DNA from: Weeksella virosa DSM 16922 | GTDB taxonomy: Bacteria > Bacteroidota > Bacteroidia > Flavobacteriales > Weeksellaceae | Direction: 5' to 3' | Length of the DNA stretch: 64,000 nt | Assembly (NCBI RefSeq): GCF_000189415.1 | Contig: NC_015144.1 | Location: 377,501 to 441,500 of the forward strand | Shown: positions 19,046 through 28,712 of the stretch, in pieces | Layout of the letters: each line of letters begins with the position of its first letter | Position numbering within the stretch: position 1 is the stretch's first letter | The notes under the pieces: generated by a model | What the model was told of the DNA's origin: nothing | Seen by the model: only the letters and a program-made list of their open reading frames with translations | Databases searched by the model: none | Translations under genes and position numbers: made by a program

Positions 19046-21868
19046 CTATAATTCGTTTTGCAAAAACTTACCGGTTACACTCTTCTTTTGTTTCACAATT
19101 TCTTCTGGTGTTCCAGTAGCGATTATTTTTCCGCCATTTCGTCCTCCTTCTGGCCCCACATCTATTATATAATCCGCTAATTTTATCACATCTAAATTAT
19201 GCTCGATAATGATAACGGTATTGCCCAAATTTACGATCTGATCGATAACTTGCATCAAAACTTTTATATCCTCAAAATGTAGTCCTGTAGTTGGTTCATC
19301 GAGAATATATAAAGTTTTACCGGTTTGTTTCTTCGCTAATTCGGTCGCTAATTTTACGCGTTGTGCTTCTCCACCGCTTAGGGTTGTCGATTGTTGCCCC
19401 AAGGTGATATATCCCAGACCAACATCCTGTAACATTTTAGTGTATTGATAGATTTTTGGGATAGGCTCGAAAAACTCTACTGCTTCATTCACGGTCATAT
19501 CAAGCACATCGGCAATTGATTTTCCTTTGTACCGAACTTCTAGCGTTTCCCTATTAAATCTCTTTCCGTGACAGGTTTCGCATTTTACATGAATATCGGG
19601 CAGAAAATTCATTTCGATTACGCGCATTCCTGCTCCTTGGCAAGTTTCACATCGACCTCCCTTCACATTAAACGAAAATCGACCAGGCTTATATCCTCTA
19701 ATTTTAGACTCGGGCAAATTGGCAAATAAATTCCGAATATCCGTAAAAATACCGGTATAGGTTGCAGGATTAGAGCGAGGTGTACGCCCGATAGGCGATT
19801 GATCAACATCGATCACTTTATCTAGATGTTCTAGACCTTCTATTTTTTTGTACGGCATCGGTTCTTTCTCTGCACGGAAAAAATGATGATTGAGGATTCT
19901 GTACAGTGTTTCATTAATCAAGGTAGATTTTCCACTTCCCGAAACGCCTGTCACTACCACCAGTTTTCCTAGAGGAATTCTAACATCTACATTTTTTAGA
20001 TTGTTTCCAGTTGCACCATTCAAAACTAATTCTAAACCATTTCCTTCTCGCCTTTTTTTTGGAATTTCTATTCTTTCTTCTCCGTTGAGGTATTCTGCTG
20101 TTAGCGTATGCGTTTTCATCATTTCGGTAGGAGAGCCCAACCAAACAATTTCACCTCCTTTTCTTCCAGCTTTTGGCCCGACCTCTATTACATAATCCGA
20201 TTCGAGTATCATATCTTTATCATGCTCCACAACCAGAACAGAGTTGCCTATATCGCGTAATTTTTTCAAAGATTCTATTAAGCGAACATTGTCGCGTTGA
20301 TGCAGTCCTATACTGGGTTCATCGAGGATATATAATACATTTACCAATTGAGATCCAATTTGTGTAGCCAACCGGATTCGTTGTGCTTCTCCTCCCGAGA
20401 GTGTTCCTGATGGTCTATTGAGTGATAAATAATCCAAGCCGACATCTAACAAAAATTGCAAACGTGTTGCGATTTCTTTTAGTATTTCTTGTGCAATTAT
20501 ATTGGTTGTTTTATCCAAGATTTTCGGGACTTGCTCTATCCAGGTGGCAAGTGCACTAAGATCCAATGAGGCTACTTCGGCAATATTTTTATTATCGATT
20601 CTGAATTGTAACGATTCGGGTTGTAGTCGTGTTCCGTGACATGTCGGGCAGGTTACTTTTCTAGAAAAGCGTTTGGTAAATGTATGATTTGATGGGTGAG
20701 TTTTATCGCTAATGATGGTTTGAAAAAAACTTTCGAGCCCCTCGAAATCTAGTTTATATACTTTTTTTACATCGGCAAATTTCAGTTGAACATCCAGCGT
20801 TTCGTTTACTCCGTTTTTCAGGTCGTCTAGAAAAGCTTGTGGTAATTTACCGTAAGGGGTTTTTTCGTCCACGTTATGTTTTACAAAAATTCCTTCGAGT
20901 TGTTTTTTCAGTCGAGTTGTGTTTTTCAACACCTCAAAAACAGGCGCCAAATTATCTTTTAATGATTTTTTTGGATCATCAAATATCAAATCAAAATTAG
21001 GTTCTTTTAACTCTCCTAATCCTGCACAAGTTGTACATGCACCTTTGGGTGAATTGAATGAAAAGGTGTTCGGTTCTGGCAAATCATACGATAATCCTGT
21101 TGTAGGACACATCAGGTTCTTACTGAAGAATTTTGTTCCTCCCGATTCATAATCGTAGACCATCATCACTCCATCTCCTTGCTGAAAAGCTTGTAGAATA
21201 CTCGAACGCAATCTTTCGTCTGTAATAGAATCCTTGAGGATTAATCGATCGATGATAAGTTCTACGTCGTGTGCTTTATAACGGTCTAGCATCATCCCAG
21301 GCTCTATATCTCGTATTTCACCATCGACCCGAACCTTATCGAATCCTTTTTTTGCAAGCAATACAAAGAGTTCTCTGTAATGTCCTTTTCTATATTTAAC
21401 CAAAGGTGTCATCAGAGCAATTTTACGCTCATGGTATTCTTGCCTTACCAAATCGATAATTTGATCTTCGGTATATGCTACCATTGGCTCATTTGTCTCG
21501 GACGAAAAGGGTGTAGCAACACGTGCATATAACAAGCGCAAGTAGTCATATATTTCGGTAATTGTCCCGACAGTAGAGCGAGGATTTTTAGAAGTTGTTT
21601 TTTGCTCAATAGCAATCACTGGAGAAAGTCCTTCTATTTTATCTACATCGGGTCTTTCTAATCCTCCTAAAAACTGACGGGCATAAGCATTAAAGGTTTC
21701 TATGTAACGACGCTGACCTTCTGCATATATTGTATCAAATGCAAGTGAAGATTTTCCACTCCCACTTAAGCCTGTAATTACCACCAATTCATTTCGCGGA
21801 ATCTTTACATCAATATTTTTAAGGTTATGTTCGCGCGCTCCATAAACTTCTATAAACTCCTGACTCAT
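19046..21868 (-). CDS. uvrA: Excinuclease ABC subunit A
   Basis: DNA damage sensor of nucleotide excision repair; a dimer of UvrA loads UvrB onto lesions. The 940-residue protein has two ABC ATPase modules: Walker A GLSGSGKS (33-40) and [12 protein letters not shown] in the second half, each with an LSGGEAQR signature. The zinc modules are seen as CPTCHGTR and CETCQGAG with CETCHGKR. Length equals that of E. coli UvrA. It stands alone with TATTTTTG at 21894-21887 just upstream of the start. Confidence 0.97.
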   Translation of the reverse strand: MSQEFIEVYGAREHNLKNIDVKIPRNELVVITGLSGSGKSSLAFDTIYAEGQRRYIETFNAYARQFLGGLERPDVDKIEGLSPVIAIEQKTTSKNPRSTVGTITEIYDYLRLLYARVATPFSSETNEPMVAYTEDQIIDLVRQEYHERKIALMTPLVKYRKGHYRELFVLLAKKGFDKVRVDGEIRDIEPGMMLDRYKAHDVELIIDRLILKDSITDERLRSSILQAFQQGDGVMMVYDYESGGTKFFSKNLMCPTTGLSYDLPEPNTFSFNSPKGACTTCAGLGELKEPNFDLIFDDPKKSLKDNLAPVFEVLKNTTRLKKQLEGIFVKHNVDEKTPYGKLPQAFLDDLKNGVNETLDVQLKFADVKKVYKLDFEGLESFFQTIISDKTHPSNHTFTKRFSRKVTCPTCHGTRLQPESLQFRIDNKNIAEVASLDLSALATWIEQVPKILDKTTNIIAQEILKEIATRLQFLLDVGLDYLSLNRPSGTLSGGEAQRIRLATQIGSQLVNVLYILDEPSIGLHQRDNVRLIESLKKLRDIGNSVLVVEHDKDMILESDYVIEVGPKAGRKGGEIVWLGSPTEMMKTHTLTAEYLNGEERIEIPKKRREGNGLELVLNGATGNNLKNVDVRIPLGKLVVVTGVSGSGKSTLINETLYRILNHHFFRAEKEPMPYKKIEGLEHLDKVIDVDQSPIGRTPRSNPATYTGIFTDIRNLFANLPESKIRGYKPGRFSFNVKGGRCETCQGAGMRVIEMNFLPDIHVKCETCHGKRFNRETLEVRYKGKSIADVLDMTVNEAVEFFEPIPKIYQYTKMLQDVGLGYITLGQQSTTLSGGEAQRVKLATELAKKQTGKTLYILDEPTTGLHFEDIKVLMQVIDQIVNLGNTVIIIEHNLDVIKLADYIIDVGPEGGRNGGKIIATGTPEEIVKQKKSVTGKFLQNEL

Positions 21869-21886
21869 AATCTAAGAAACAATGTG

Positions 21887-21894
21887 CAAAAATA
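21887..21894 (-). promoter_or_regulatory. -7 element for uvrA
   Basis: TATTTTTG on the minus strand matches TAnnTTTG, 18 bp before the start codon. No TTG at the right spacing is seen. Confidence 0.4.
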
Positions 21895-22061
21895 CGACCA
21901 ATTACTGAGATTTACAGAGGTTTCTTTAGCTAAAATATCTCTTCGTTTGCAAAAGAAGAATATTCTGTCGAGAAATAGAATTAGAGTTTATTTTAGATGG
22001 TTGATAAATGTATCGATGTACATTCAACCAGTAGACCAATCTCTTTTCTTGGGAAAAGGTA

Positions 22062-23108
22062 TTATTTTATTTTTTTTGGCTCTCGAATTTCGTAATATAT
22101 ACGTGATTGCAACAACAAACTATCGGTTTCTTTTGGGTCGTTGAGAAATACTTCCCAATATTTTTCACCCAATTTTAGTTGTTGCGATTCTGCATATTTT
22201 CTCATCAATGTCATGGTTATCGCTTTCTTGCTTCGTGGTCCGATATGCAAGGTGAGCAAATATTTTCCTTTTGGGATGATGACCTTCTGTAGTTTTTTAT
22301 TCATCGGGAAATTCTCATTGAATGGGATACCACTATAAAAAGTTGTATGTTTTTTTATCGTATCCCATGTAGAATAATAAATCGTTGGAAAACCTAAATC
22401 CATATGCCATTCTTCTTCCTTATTCACCAAGACATCATAAATTGCTTCGAATGACTCATCTATTTTACTTAAAATTTTCTTTTCATTCAGATTGCTTTCG
22501 CTTTTCATAGCAATCAACGACTTGTCTGGCATATCGTAAATTTGATATTCTCCTACAATTAGTTTTCCTTCTTTTCGCTGTTTCTTAAGGTCGGTTTTGA
22601 CGTATTCGTCTAACTGATTCAGGCTTTTTTCTATCTTATTGTCTTCTCTCTGGAATAAATTATACCATCGATATAGATAGGGCATTTTCTGGCTTTCGTA
22701 TCGGACTTTTATAATGGTTTTCGAGTTATTTGTAGCTTCGAAAGTTACGAGAAGTGTTCCATTTTCTGTCCACCCACTATTATCCACTTCATACAAAACA
22801 AATTCATTAATCGAGTTGTCTACAATTTTCAGTTCTCCATTTCCTATATCCGACTTTTCACTTTGCCATCGTAAATATGCATTTATATCGCGCGGGTTTG
22901 GTGAAATTTCTTTTTTCACCTCTTCATCATCGGCCATAAAATCTTCCCACTGTGAAAAATTTTGCAAGTTATTAAACTCCTCATACACAAGCCCTACAGG
23001 AGCATCGAGCTCTAATTCGTATTCACCTATTTCGGTTTTTGGCAGAAAAATTGGCAGAACTAAAATCAGGGCAATAAAAATTGCAAGCAGTAAACTTAAT
23101 TGTTTCAT
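22062..23108 (-). CDS. SRPBCC-like plus GyrI-like domain protein
   Basis: I start this at ATG 23108, giving 348 residues beginning MKQLSLLLAIF; a longer frame from 23129 would overlap the promoter. An N-terminal hydrophobic helix (about 3-22) anchors it to the membrane or serves as signal. Residues 35-160 (LDAPVGLVYEEFNNLQNFSQWEDFM) look like a START/SRPBCC ligand-binding fold. The C-terminal part (about 190-345) resembles the GyrI-like effector-binding domain of AraC-type regulators (IPKGKYLLTLHIGP). Ligand unknown. Stands alone between uvrA and a divergent DUF937 gene. Confidence 0.75.
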   Translation of the reverse strand: MKQLSLLLAIFIALILVLPIFLPKTEIGEYELELDAPVGLVYEEFNNLQNFSQWEDFMADDEEVKKEISPNPRDINAYLRWQSEKSDIGNGELKIVDNSINEFVLYEVDNSGWTENGTLLVTFEATNNSKTIIKVRYESQKMPYLYRWYNLFQREDNKIEKSLNQLDEYVKTDLKKQRKEGKLIVGEYQIYDMPDKSLIAMKSESNLNEKKILSKIDESFEAIYDVLVNKEEEWHMDLGFPTIYYSTWDTIKKHTTFYSGIPFNENFPMNKKLQKVIIPKGKYLLTLHIGPRSKKAITMTLMRKYAESQQLKLGEKYWEVFLNDPKETDSLLLQSRIYYEIREPKKIK

Positions 23109-23126
23109 AACGATAAATGTCGAACA

Positions 23127-23134
23127 CAAAAATA
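23127..23134 (-). promoter_or_regulatory. -7 element for SRPBCC/GyrI-like gene
   Basis: TATTTTTG on the minus strand, 18 bp upstream of the chosen start. Its position supports the shorter reading frame. Confidence 0.4.
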
Positions 23135-23171
23135 AGATTATTCTTAACTTTTATTTATGCATAAAAACAAT

Positions 23172-23179
23172 TACTTTTG
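23172..23179 (+). promoter_or_regulatory. -7 element for DUF937 gene
   Basis: TACTTTTG matches TAnnTTTG, 19 bp before the ATG at 23199. The divergent promoter at 23127-23134 is only 40 bp away. Confidence 0.4.
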
Positions 23180-23198
23180 ATATTCTAATTTATCGACT

Positions 23199-23789
23199 AT
23201 GGATTTAACATCTTTATTGCAAGGCCCGATGGGAAATCAGCTGTTACAAACCGTAACAAATCAATTGGGTATAAACGAGAACCAAGCTCAATCGGCAATT
23301 TCATCTGCCTTACCAATCTTATTAACGGCACTTAACCAAAATGCTGTTAAAGGTGATGCACAAAATATCAACCAAGCTCTAGAAAAACACAACGGTAGTA
23401 TTTTCGATAATTTTGCCAGCTTTTTAAGCAGTGGTGTTAATCAGCAAGATAGCTTAGGAATTTTGGGACATATTTTAGGCAGCAACCAAACAAAAGTAGA
23501 GAAATCTATTAGCGATTCATCTGGCTTGAGTTCTGCACAAGTATTGAGTGTCTTGACTATTTTGGCGCCAATTGTAATGAATTTTTTGGGCAAACAAAAA
23601 CAACAAAACGGTTTAGATGCACAGGGAATTACAGGTCTTTTGGGCTCTTTGATAGGCGGAAAAAATTCTCCAGGTGGAGCTAATCTTTCTGGTTTCGAAA
23701 AACTTCTAGACCAGAATGGTGATGGGAAAATTACGGATGATTTAATGGATTTAGGGAGTAAGTTTTTGGGAGGTTTTTTCAAAAAATAA
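23199..23789 (+). CDS. DUF937 domain protein with C-terminal EF-hand-like loop
   Basis: A 196-residue protein without signal peptide. Residues 1-130 match the DUF937 pattern: repeated helical stretches rich in Gln, Asn and Ser (QGPMGNQLLQTVTNQLGI, SGLSSAQVLSVLTILAPIVM). Residues about 168-180 (DQNGDGKITDD) are a canonical calcium-binding EF-hand or dockerin-type loop. The function of DUF937 is not established. Ends at a strong terminator shared with the convergent SDR gene. Confidence 0.82.
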   Translation: MDLTSLLQGPMGNQLLQTVTNQLGINENQAQSAISSALPILLTALNQNAVKGDAQNINQALEKHNGSIFDNFASFLSSGVNQQDSLGILGHILGSNQTKVEKSISDSSGLSSAQVLSVLTILAPIVMNFLGKQKQQNGLDAQGITGLLGSLIGGKNSPGGANLSGFEKLLDQNGDGKITDDLMDLGSKFLGGFFKK

Positions 23790-23862
23790 CGAAACTTTAC
23801 TTTCTGCAAAAGCAATTTCATACTATTGATTTTACATTTAGATTGCTGTATTTTTCCATAAA

Positions 23863-23898
23863 AAAAAAACGTTCTTGTATTTGTTTGAACGTTTTTTT
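23863..23898. terminator. Bidirectional terminator, DUF937 gene / SDR gene
   Basis: AAAAAAACGTTC (23863-23874) pairs with GAACGTTTTTTT (23887-23898), giving a stem with A/T tails on both sides between convergent genes. Confidence 0.75.
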
Positions 23899-23915
23899 CT
23901 TTTTACTTTTTTAGT

Positions 23916-24673
23916 TTAGTTATTTTCTACCTTATAAATTACCGTACCTCCAGCTTGTGCTTTCGGAAAAACTGTTAGATCTGCAATCTGTACATGTTCA
24001 GGTTGCTCTAATAAATATAAAATTGCATTTGCGATATCTTCTGCGAAAAGCGGATGATAGCCTTCGAAACTTTCTTTGCACGTTCTACATCACCCTTGAA
24101 TCGAACCAAAGAGAATTCGGTTTCCACTGCTCCAGGTGCCACATTAGAGACTTTTATCCCGTAAGGTAACAAATCGTATCTCATTCCTTTACTCAGAGAT
24201 TCTACAGCTGCTTTCGATGCACAATACGTTGCCCCAAGCGGGTAAACTTCTTTCCCGGCAATAGAGGAAAGGTTTACGATATGAGCATTTTTTGATTCTT
24301 TGAGAAATGGCAAAACTGCTTTGGTTACAAATATTAATCCTTTTATATTAATATCTATCATTGCTTCTAAATCATCTAGATCTGCCTCATCAAAAGTAGA
24401 CAAACCATGAGCGTTTCCTGCATTGTTGACCAAAACATCAATTGTTTGCCAATTTTTATCCAAGTGATCAAGAGCCTTAAAAACGGACTTTCTATCGCGA
24501 ACATCAAATTGCAATGTAGTTATTTCTGTTTTGTGCTCGAGTTCTTTTTTCACTTCATCGAGACGCTCTTCACGTCGTCCACACAAAATTAGTCGGTAAT
24601 TATCGGCTAATATCTCAGCTGTTGCGCGTCCTATTCCAGAGGTCGCACCGGTTATAAAAGCGGTTCTTTTCAT
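23916..24673 (-). pseudogene. Short-chain dehydrogenase/reductase, frameshifted near its C-terminus
   Basis: An NAD(P)-dependent SDR: TGATSGIGRA near the N-terminus, NNAG (about 89-92), catalytic Ser in NLSSIAG and YCASK with Tyr and Lys. The first frame ends at 24008, after a C-terminus unlike the family. At 24066-24070 the coding strand reads GTTTC; one extra T lets the frame continue as EGYHPLFAEDIANAI, EHVQIADLTVFPKAQ and stop at 23916. That is the standard SDR tail, and the repaired protein has 252 residues. The defect is either a real mutation or a sequencing error. Last gene of the GNAT-carbonic anhydrase-AsmA-like operon, 10 bp after the AsmA-like gene. Confidence 0.85.
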
Positions 24674-24683
24674 GATTCTTATT

Positions 24684-27530
24684 TTATACGATAAGCAAAG
24701 TTTGCTTTAGACCGTCTAAGATACATGCGAGGAAGAAATTAAAAAAGGATTTGTCTTGTTTTCGTTCGATGTTTTCTACTTTTTTATTTTTCATTTCTCC
24801 GCGCGAATCTTTTTTCACTGCTATATTTCCGATAGCGGACAAAAATTTTCTTTTAGATCCATCATCTCTCAGTAAACTAACTTTTAGGTTCTGATAATAA
24901 ATACCAAAATCTCCGTTGGCAACTTTATCATTTCCATCAAAATTAAAGGTTATATTATTGAATTTTCCTTCGGCCGAAGCTTTGAGATAAGGCACTAAAA
25001 ACGGGTCTAATTTTTTTGCAGGCAATTGGCTTATCGTGCCTTGAATATTGAATTTTTCTGAACGATCCATCGGATTGAAAGTCCATTTCGCTTTCAAATC
25101 CCCATTCATAAACTGCGATTGCCAATTGACAACAACGTCCGGTAATGATCTTTTTTTATAGCCAGAATTCACGTTATTGATAGTAGTTTGGATATTAGAA
25201 AATGTCAACTTACCTGTCCCTATACTTTTAGCAGTTTCTTCTTCATACTCCAAAACAGAATTTGCTATTTGTAGCTTTTTTATTCCTAAACCGAATTTCA
25301 TCTCTCGAAGTTTTTGCGAGAACATTGTTTTTTTACGCAAATCATCAGGCGGAACCAAACTTCTATAAATATTGGCATGCATGCGATCGAGCTTCATGTA
25401 TGTGCTTGTGAGAAAGAAATCATTCTGTTGACTGATTCCCCATTTTATACCATTCCCACTAATTTTTTCCACGCTAACCGTATACAAGTCGGATTGTACT
25501 TTCAGTTGGGCATTGAAGTTTTTACGGGACAATTTCGGTTTCAGAGACAGTTTATTCATTAACAAATTACCGTTATTAAACTCTATATTCCCGGTTGTCA
25601 TATAATAAATGGAATTTACATCATAATTTAAACTCGAAGAGCGTAGCAAAACATTTTTATAAGCGAACGGGATAGGATCTTTTATGGTTTTTGGGTCTAT
25701 TTCTATATCATCAAAACGCAACCAAATATCCTTTAACTTCAGATTAGGTTCTTTCTTTCTATATGGTATCAACGACAATTCTCCGTTGAGCAACGAGAGT
25801 TTTTTCACCCTAATGTAATCGTTGAATTGTTGATTGGTTTGCCCTTGTCTTTGTGCAACTCTTCTTGGTTGCCCGAAAATGGTGAAAACAGGTTTATTGA
25901 AAATTACATGGTCAACACCTAATTGTTTTCCGTAATCATTCTTCAGTCCGAAGACCCTCAAATTCACTCGATCAAAATCAAACTTTCCTTCTGATGTAAA
26001 ACGAGAATGATCGACTGCAATCGTGTCTACTTGAAGATTGAAGTTGATTAAAAATTTTTGAGTTGTTTCATCCAATTTTCGTGCTATTGCTTGCTGATTT
26101 TTCTGATCAATGATCCGCACTTTTACCTCATCGAGTTTGATTGACTGTGTTTTGAAAAAAAATTGATCTTGCAGAAATCCCCAACGATTGTTATTCAACC
26201 TAAGAATTGGCGCTTCTATATCGAGCAAGGTATTGGCTAGAGTTTGGTTTTTATTGAACTGATTTTTAGAAATCAAGGGTTTCATCTTAAAATTCTTGAG
26301 CACCAGATTTCTATTCGTCAAATCTAAATCAGACGCGCGAATCGTATGCATTTCATTCAATCGATAATACATAGAATCTAGTTTTATTTTGAAGGTATTA
26401 TAATCGATCGGAATTTGGTTTGTCCTGGTCAATTCATTCATTTTTATTCCCTCTATACTAAGATCTACATTGCTTATCGAATATTTTACTGTTTCTGCAT
26501 TGGATAAAAGCGATTGTATTTTTCCTCTTTCTATCTGTAGTTGATGGATGGTGATTAGTTCGGTTTCATTTGCTTGCCTTTTTACATTTTCGATATTTTT
26601 TGTATTTTCTTTTTTGGGTTTTTCATCGGCCATTAAAATTGTGATTTTAGGCTGTGTAAATTTTATTAAATCAGTCTTAAAATACAGTTTATCTTCATTC
26701 GTAAAACCCCAATCCATCTTAGTTAACTGCAAAAGTGGAGATTCTATGTCGAGTAAATCGTTGTTTGAATGGTTTGGATAAAACTTGTTACCTTTCATCC
26801 TCAACGGTTTCATTGTAAATTCATTCAACTCGAATTCACGAGGGTTTAATTTCACCTTCTTAGAGCGGATTATCTGATTATTTTTAACTATAAAAAATAG
26901 ATCATTGACTTTGATTTGAAAGTCTGAAAAACGAAAAGGTATTTTTTTATCCACTGTTCGTTCGCTGAACTTCACACCCTGAAAACCAATGTCAATTCCC
27001 TGCACTTGAGCCAAATGTAGTTTCCCATCAGTCGAAAACAAATTAAACTCTCCTTTTCTCACGTTGATTTTAGAGATTTTCAGGCTTTTCCCGACCTGCG
27101 CTTCGGTGGTATCTTTTGGTTCTTTGTTGCGATCGGGCAGGTAGTAATTGACAATTGGTTCGTGTATATTGATCGAATAAGCTGAGACTTCTTTCTGTGC
27201 AAGAAGCTTGATGAAGTTAATACCGACTACATCTATTTTCGCTACTTTTCCGGTCGCCTGGATAGAATCTTTTATTTGAGTAGAATCTTTTGGTGAAACA
27301 GAAACATCGCGCAAGGAAAGTGAAGACCTCAACAAAGAAAAGCGTAAATTTTCATAAGTTAGGTGATAAGGCGTATCGTTTTTCTCTTCGATAATTTCGG
27401 GTAATTTGCTATTGATAAGATAGGTAATGAGTTGGCTTAGAATAAAAAGTACCGCAACAATACTTATTCCTGCGATACTTAGTCTTTTCGCCCATTTACG
27501 CTTCCAAAGTTGCTGAAAAAAATTTTTCAT
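24684..27530 (-). CDS. AsmA-like / DUF748-type membrane protein
   Basis: A 948-residue protein with one N-terminal membrane helix (about 17-37) and a long, beta-rich periplasmic part with repeating patterns such as SINIHEPIVNYYLP, RMKGNKFYPN and LDIEAPILRLNNNRWGF. The arrangement fits AsmA/DUF748 proteins, which form long grooves thought to carry lipids between the membranes. LDIESPLLQLTKMDWGF near 260 and LDIEAPILRLNNNRWGF near 440 are internal repeats. The end is less conserved. Substrate unknown. It lies between carbonic anhydrase and the SDR in one operon. Confidence 0.75.
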   Translation of the reverse strand: MKNFFQQLWKRKWAKRLSIAGISIVAVLFILSQLITYLINSKLPEIIEEKNDTPYHLTYENLRFSLLRSSLSLRDVSVSPKDSTQIKDSIQATGKVAKIDVVGINFIKLLAQKEVSAYSINIHEPIVNYYLPDRNKEPKDTTEAQVGKSLKISKINVRKGEFNLFSTDGKLHLAQVQGIDIGFQGVKFSERTVDKKIPFRFSDFQIKVNDLFFIVKNNQIIRSKKVKLNPREFELNEFTMKPLRMKGNKFYPNHSNNDLLDIESPLLQLTKMDWGFTNEDKLYFKTDLIKFTQPKITILMADEKPKKENTKNIENVKRQANETELITIHQLQIERGKIQSLLSNAETVKYSISNVDLSIEGIKMNELTRTNQIPIDYNTFKIKLDSMYYRLNEMHTIRASDLDLTNRNLVLKNFKMKPLISKNQFNKNQTLANTLLDIEAPILRLNNNRWGFLQDQFFFKTQSIKLDEVKVRIIDQKNQQAIARKLDETTQKFLINFNLQVDTIAVDHSRFTSEGKFDFDRVNLRVFGLKNDYGKQLGVDHVIFNKPVFTIFGQPRRVAQRQGQTNQQFNDYIRVKKLSLLNGELSLIPYRKKEPNLKLKDIWLRFDDIEIDPKTIKDPIPFAYKNVLLRSSSLNYDVNSIYYMTTGNIEFNNGNLLMNKLSLKPKLSRKNFNAQLKVQSDLYTVSVEKISGNGIKWGISQQNDFFLTSTYMKLDRMHANIYRSLVPPDDLRKKTMFSQKLREMKFGLGIKKLQIANSVLEYEEETAKSIGTGKLTFSNIQTTINNVNSGYKKRSLPDVVVNWQSQFMNGDLKAKWTFNPMDRSEKFNIQGTISQLPAKKLDPFLVPYLKASAEGKFNNITFNFDGNDKVANGDFGIYYQNLKVSLLRDDGSKRKFLSAIGNIAVKKDSRGEMKNKKVENIERKQDKSFFNFFLACILDGLKQTLLIV

Positions 27531-27558
27531 GAGCTAGTTGGATGTTAAAAAGTTGGTG

Positions 27559-28191
27559 TCATGCATTTGGTTTAATATCGTAAATTTCTTTAATATTTTC
27601 TAGGATTTTATCAAAATCAAGCGCCAAATCTATTAATTTTCCGGTAAACAAATCAAAAACCCAACCATGCACGCGAAGACCATTGGCCATAGCGCGTTGT
27701 ACAAAAGGATTTTTCACGACGTTGATGCATTGTTCTTGTACATTAAGTTCTACTAATCGATTGTAGCGCATCGCTTCATTTTCGATCGAGTTGAGCTCAT
27801 CAGCATGTAAACGATAGACATCTCGTATGTTGCGCAACCAAGGATTCATAATCCCTAAATCTTTTGGTATCATAGCAGATTTTATGCCGCCACAATTATA
27901 ATGTCCGCATACAACAATATGTTTCACTTGCAAATGTTCTACAGCATAAGCAAGTACTGAAGTTGTGTTGAGGTCTAAACCGACAACCATATTGGCTATG
28001 TTTCGATGCACAAAGACCTCTCCGGGTTTTGCTCCCAATAGCTCTTCTGCAGTTACACGACTATCCGAGCAACCGATATAGAGAAACTCGGGGTTTTGAC
28101 CAGCGCTTAACTCATCAAAAAAATTAGGATTACTATCGATATGCTCTTTGATCCATACTTGGTTATGAGCAAATATTTTTTCTATATCCAT
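27559..28191 (-). CDS. can: Beta-class carbonic anhydrase
   Basis: Zinc enzyme that converts CO2 and bicarbonate, supplying bicarbonate to carboxylases. The 210-residue protein has the beta-class zinc ligands C41, H97 and C100, with the D43-R45 pair (CSDSR) that controls the active-site water. Signatures GCSDSRV and VCGHYNCGG are intact. It starts 4 bp after the acetyltransferase stop. Length is close to E. coli Can. Confidence 0.94.
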   Translation of the reverse strand: MDIEKIFAHNQVWIKEHIDSNPNFFDELSAGQNPEFLYIGCSDSRVTAEELLGAKPGEVFVHRNIANMVVGLDLNTTSVLAYAVEHLQVKHIVVCGHYNCGGIKSAMIPKDLGIMNPWLRNIRDVYRLHADELNSIENEAMRYNRLVELNVQEQCINVVKNPFVQRAMANGLRVHGWVFDLFTGKLIDLALDFDKILENIKEIYDIKPNA

Positions 28192-28195
28192 GCGA

Positions 28196-28477
28196 TTATA
28201 AAATATCTTGGTATTCGGGGTGTTTCATCATATAATTGCTAACATACGAGCAGTATGGTCTGATTTTTAGATTGTTTTCTTTGGCATAATCTATTCCTTT
28301 GAGGACTAATTTTTCTGCCAACCCCTGTCCTCGATATTCTACATTTACCCCTGTATGATTGATGATCATGTAGCCATCTTTCACCGAAAAGGTGAGCTCC
28401 CCTATTTTCTTATCACCGTCGTACAAAAAAAATTCTTTTTGTTGATCGTTCTCTTGTAATTCTATTCTTATCTCCAT
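28196..28477 (-). CDS. Small GNAT-type N-acetyltransferase
   Basis: A 93-residue protein of the short GNAT family (YjdJ-like). It has NHTGVNVEYRGQGLAEKLV, where RGQGLA is the acetyl-CoA pyrophosphate loop, and ends with IRPYCSYVSNYMMKHPEYQ, the tail typical of this family. Many such proteins have unknown substrates. First gene of the operon that continues with carbonic anhydrase. Confidence 0.88.
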   Translation of the reverse strand: MEIRIELQENDQQKEFFLYDGDKKIGELTFSVKDGYMIINHTGVNVEYRGQGLAEKLVLKGIDYAKENNLKIRPYCSYVSNYMMKHPEYQDIL

Positions 28478-28511
28478 AAACTCATTATTTCTCTATAAAT
28501 GTAAGTTGAAC

Positions 28512-28519
28512 CAAAGATA
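28512..28519 (-). promoter_or_regulatory. -7 element for GNAT-can-AsmA-SDR operon
   Basis: TATCTTTG on the minus strand, an exact match, 34 bp before the acetyltransferase start. Confidence 0.5.
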
Positions 28520-28676
28520 ATACCAAAACTAGAAAAACTTTACTGAAAAGGTTTTGTCAACTCATTTTCAACCCATTAAGAAGTATCGAACTCTTAATAT
28601 AATTTTTTATTTCTCAAGTGTTAACAAATAGACTATATTTTTTTGTATAAGTAGTTATATATTAGTTGTTAATTCT

Positions 28677-28684
28677 TATTTTTG
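28677..28684 (+). promoter_or_regulatory. -7 element for dnaN-pheT
   Basis: TATTTTTG matches TAnnTTTG, 28 bp before the dnaN ATG. No TTG is at the usual spacing. Confidence 0.4.
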
Positions 28685-28712
28685 TTAGATATTTTTAAGG
28701 AAAATTCACGCT

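Noticed and set aside
23916-24673. SDR as the 3-ketocapnine reductase of the sulfonolipid pathway
   Set aside because: It lies over 12 kb away in another operon and looks like a general YdfG-type SDR; the frame is also broken.
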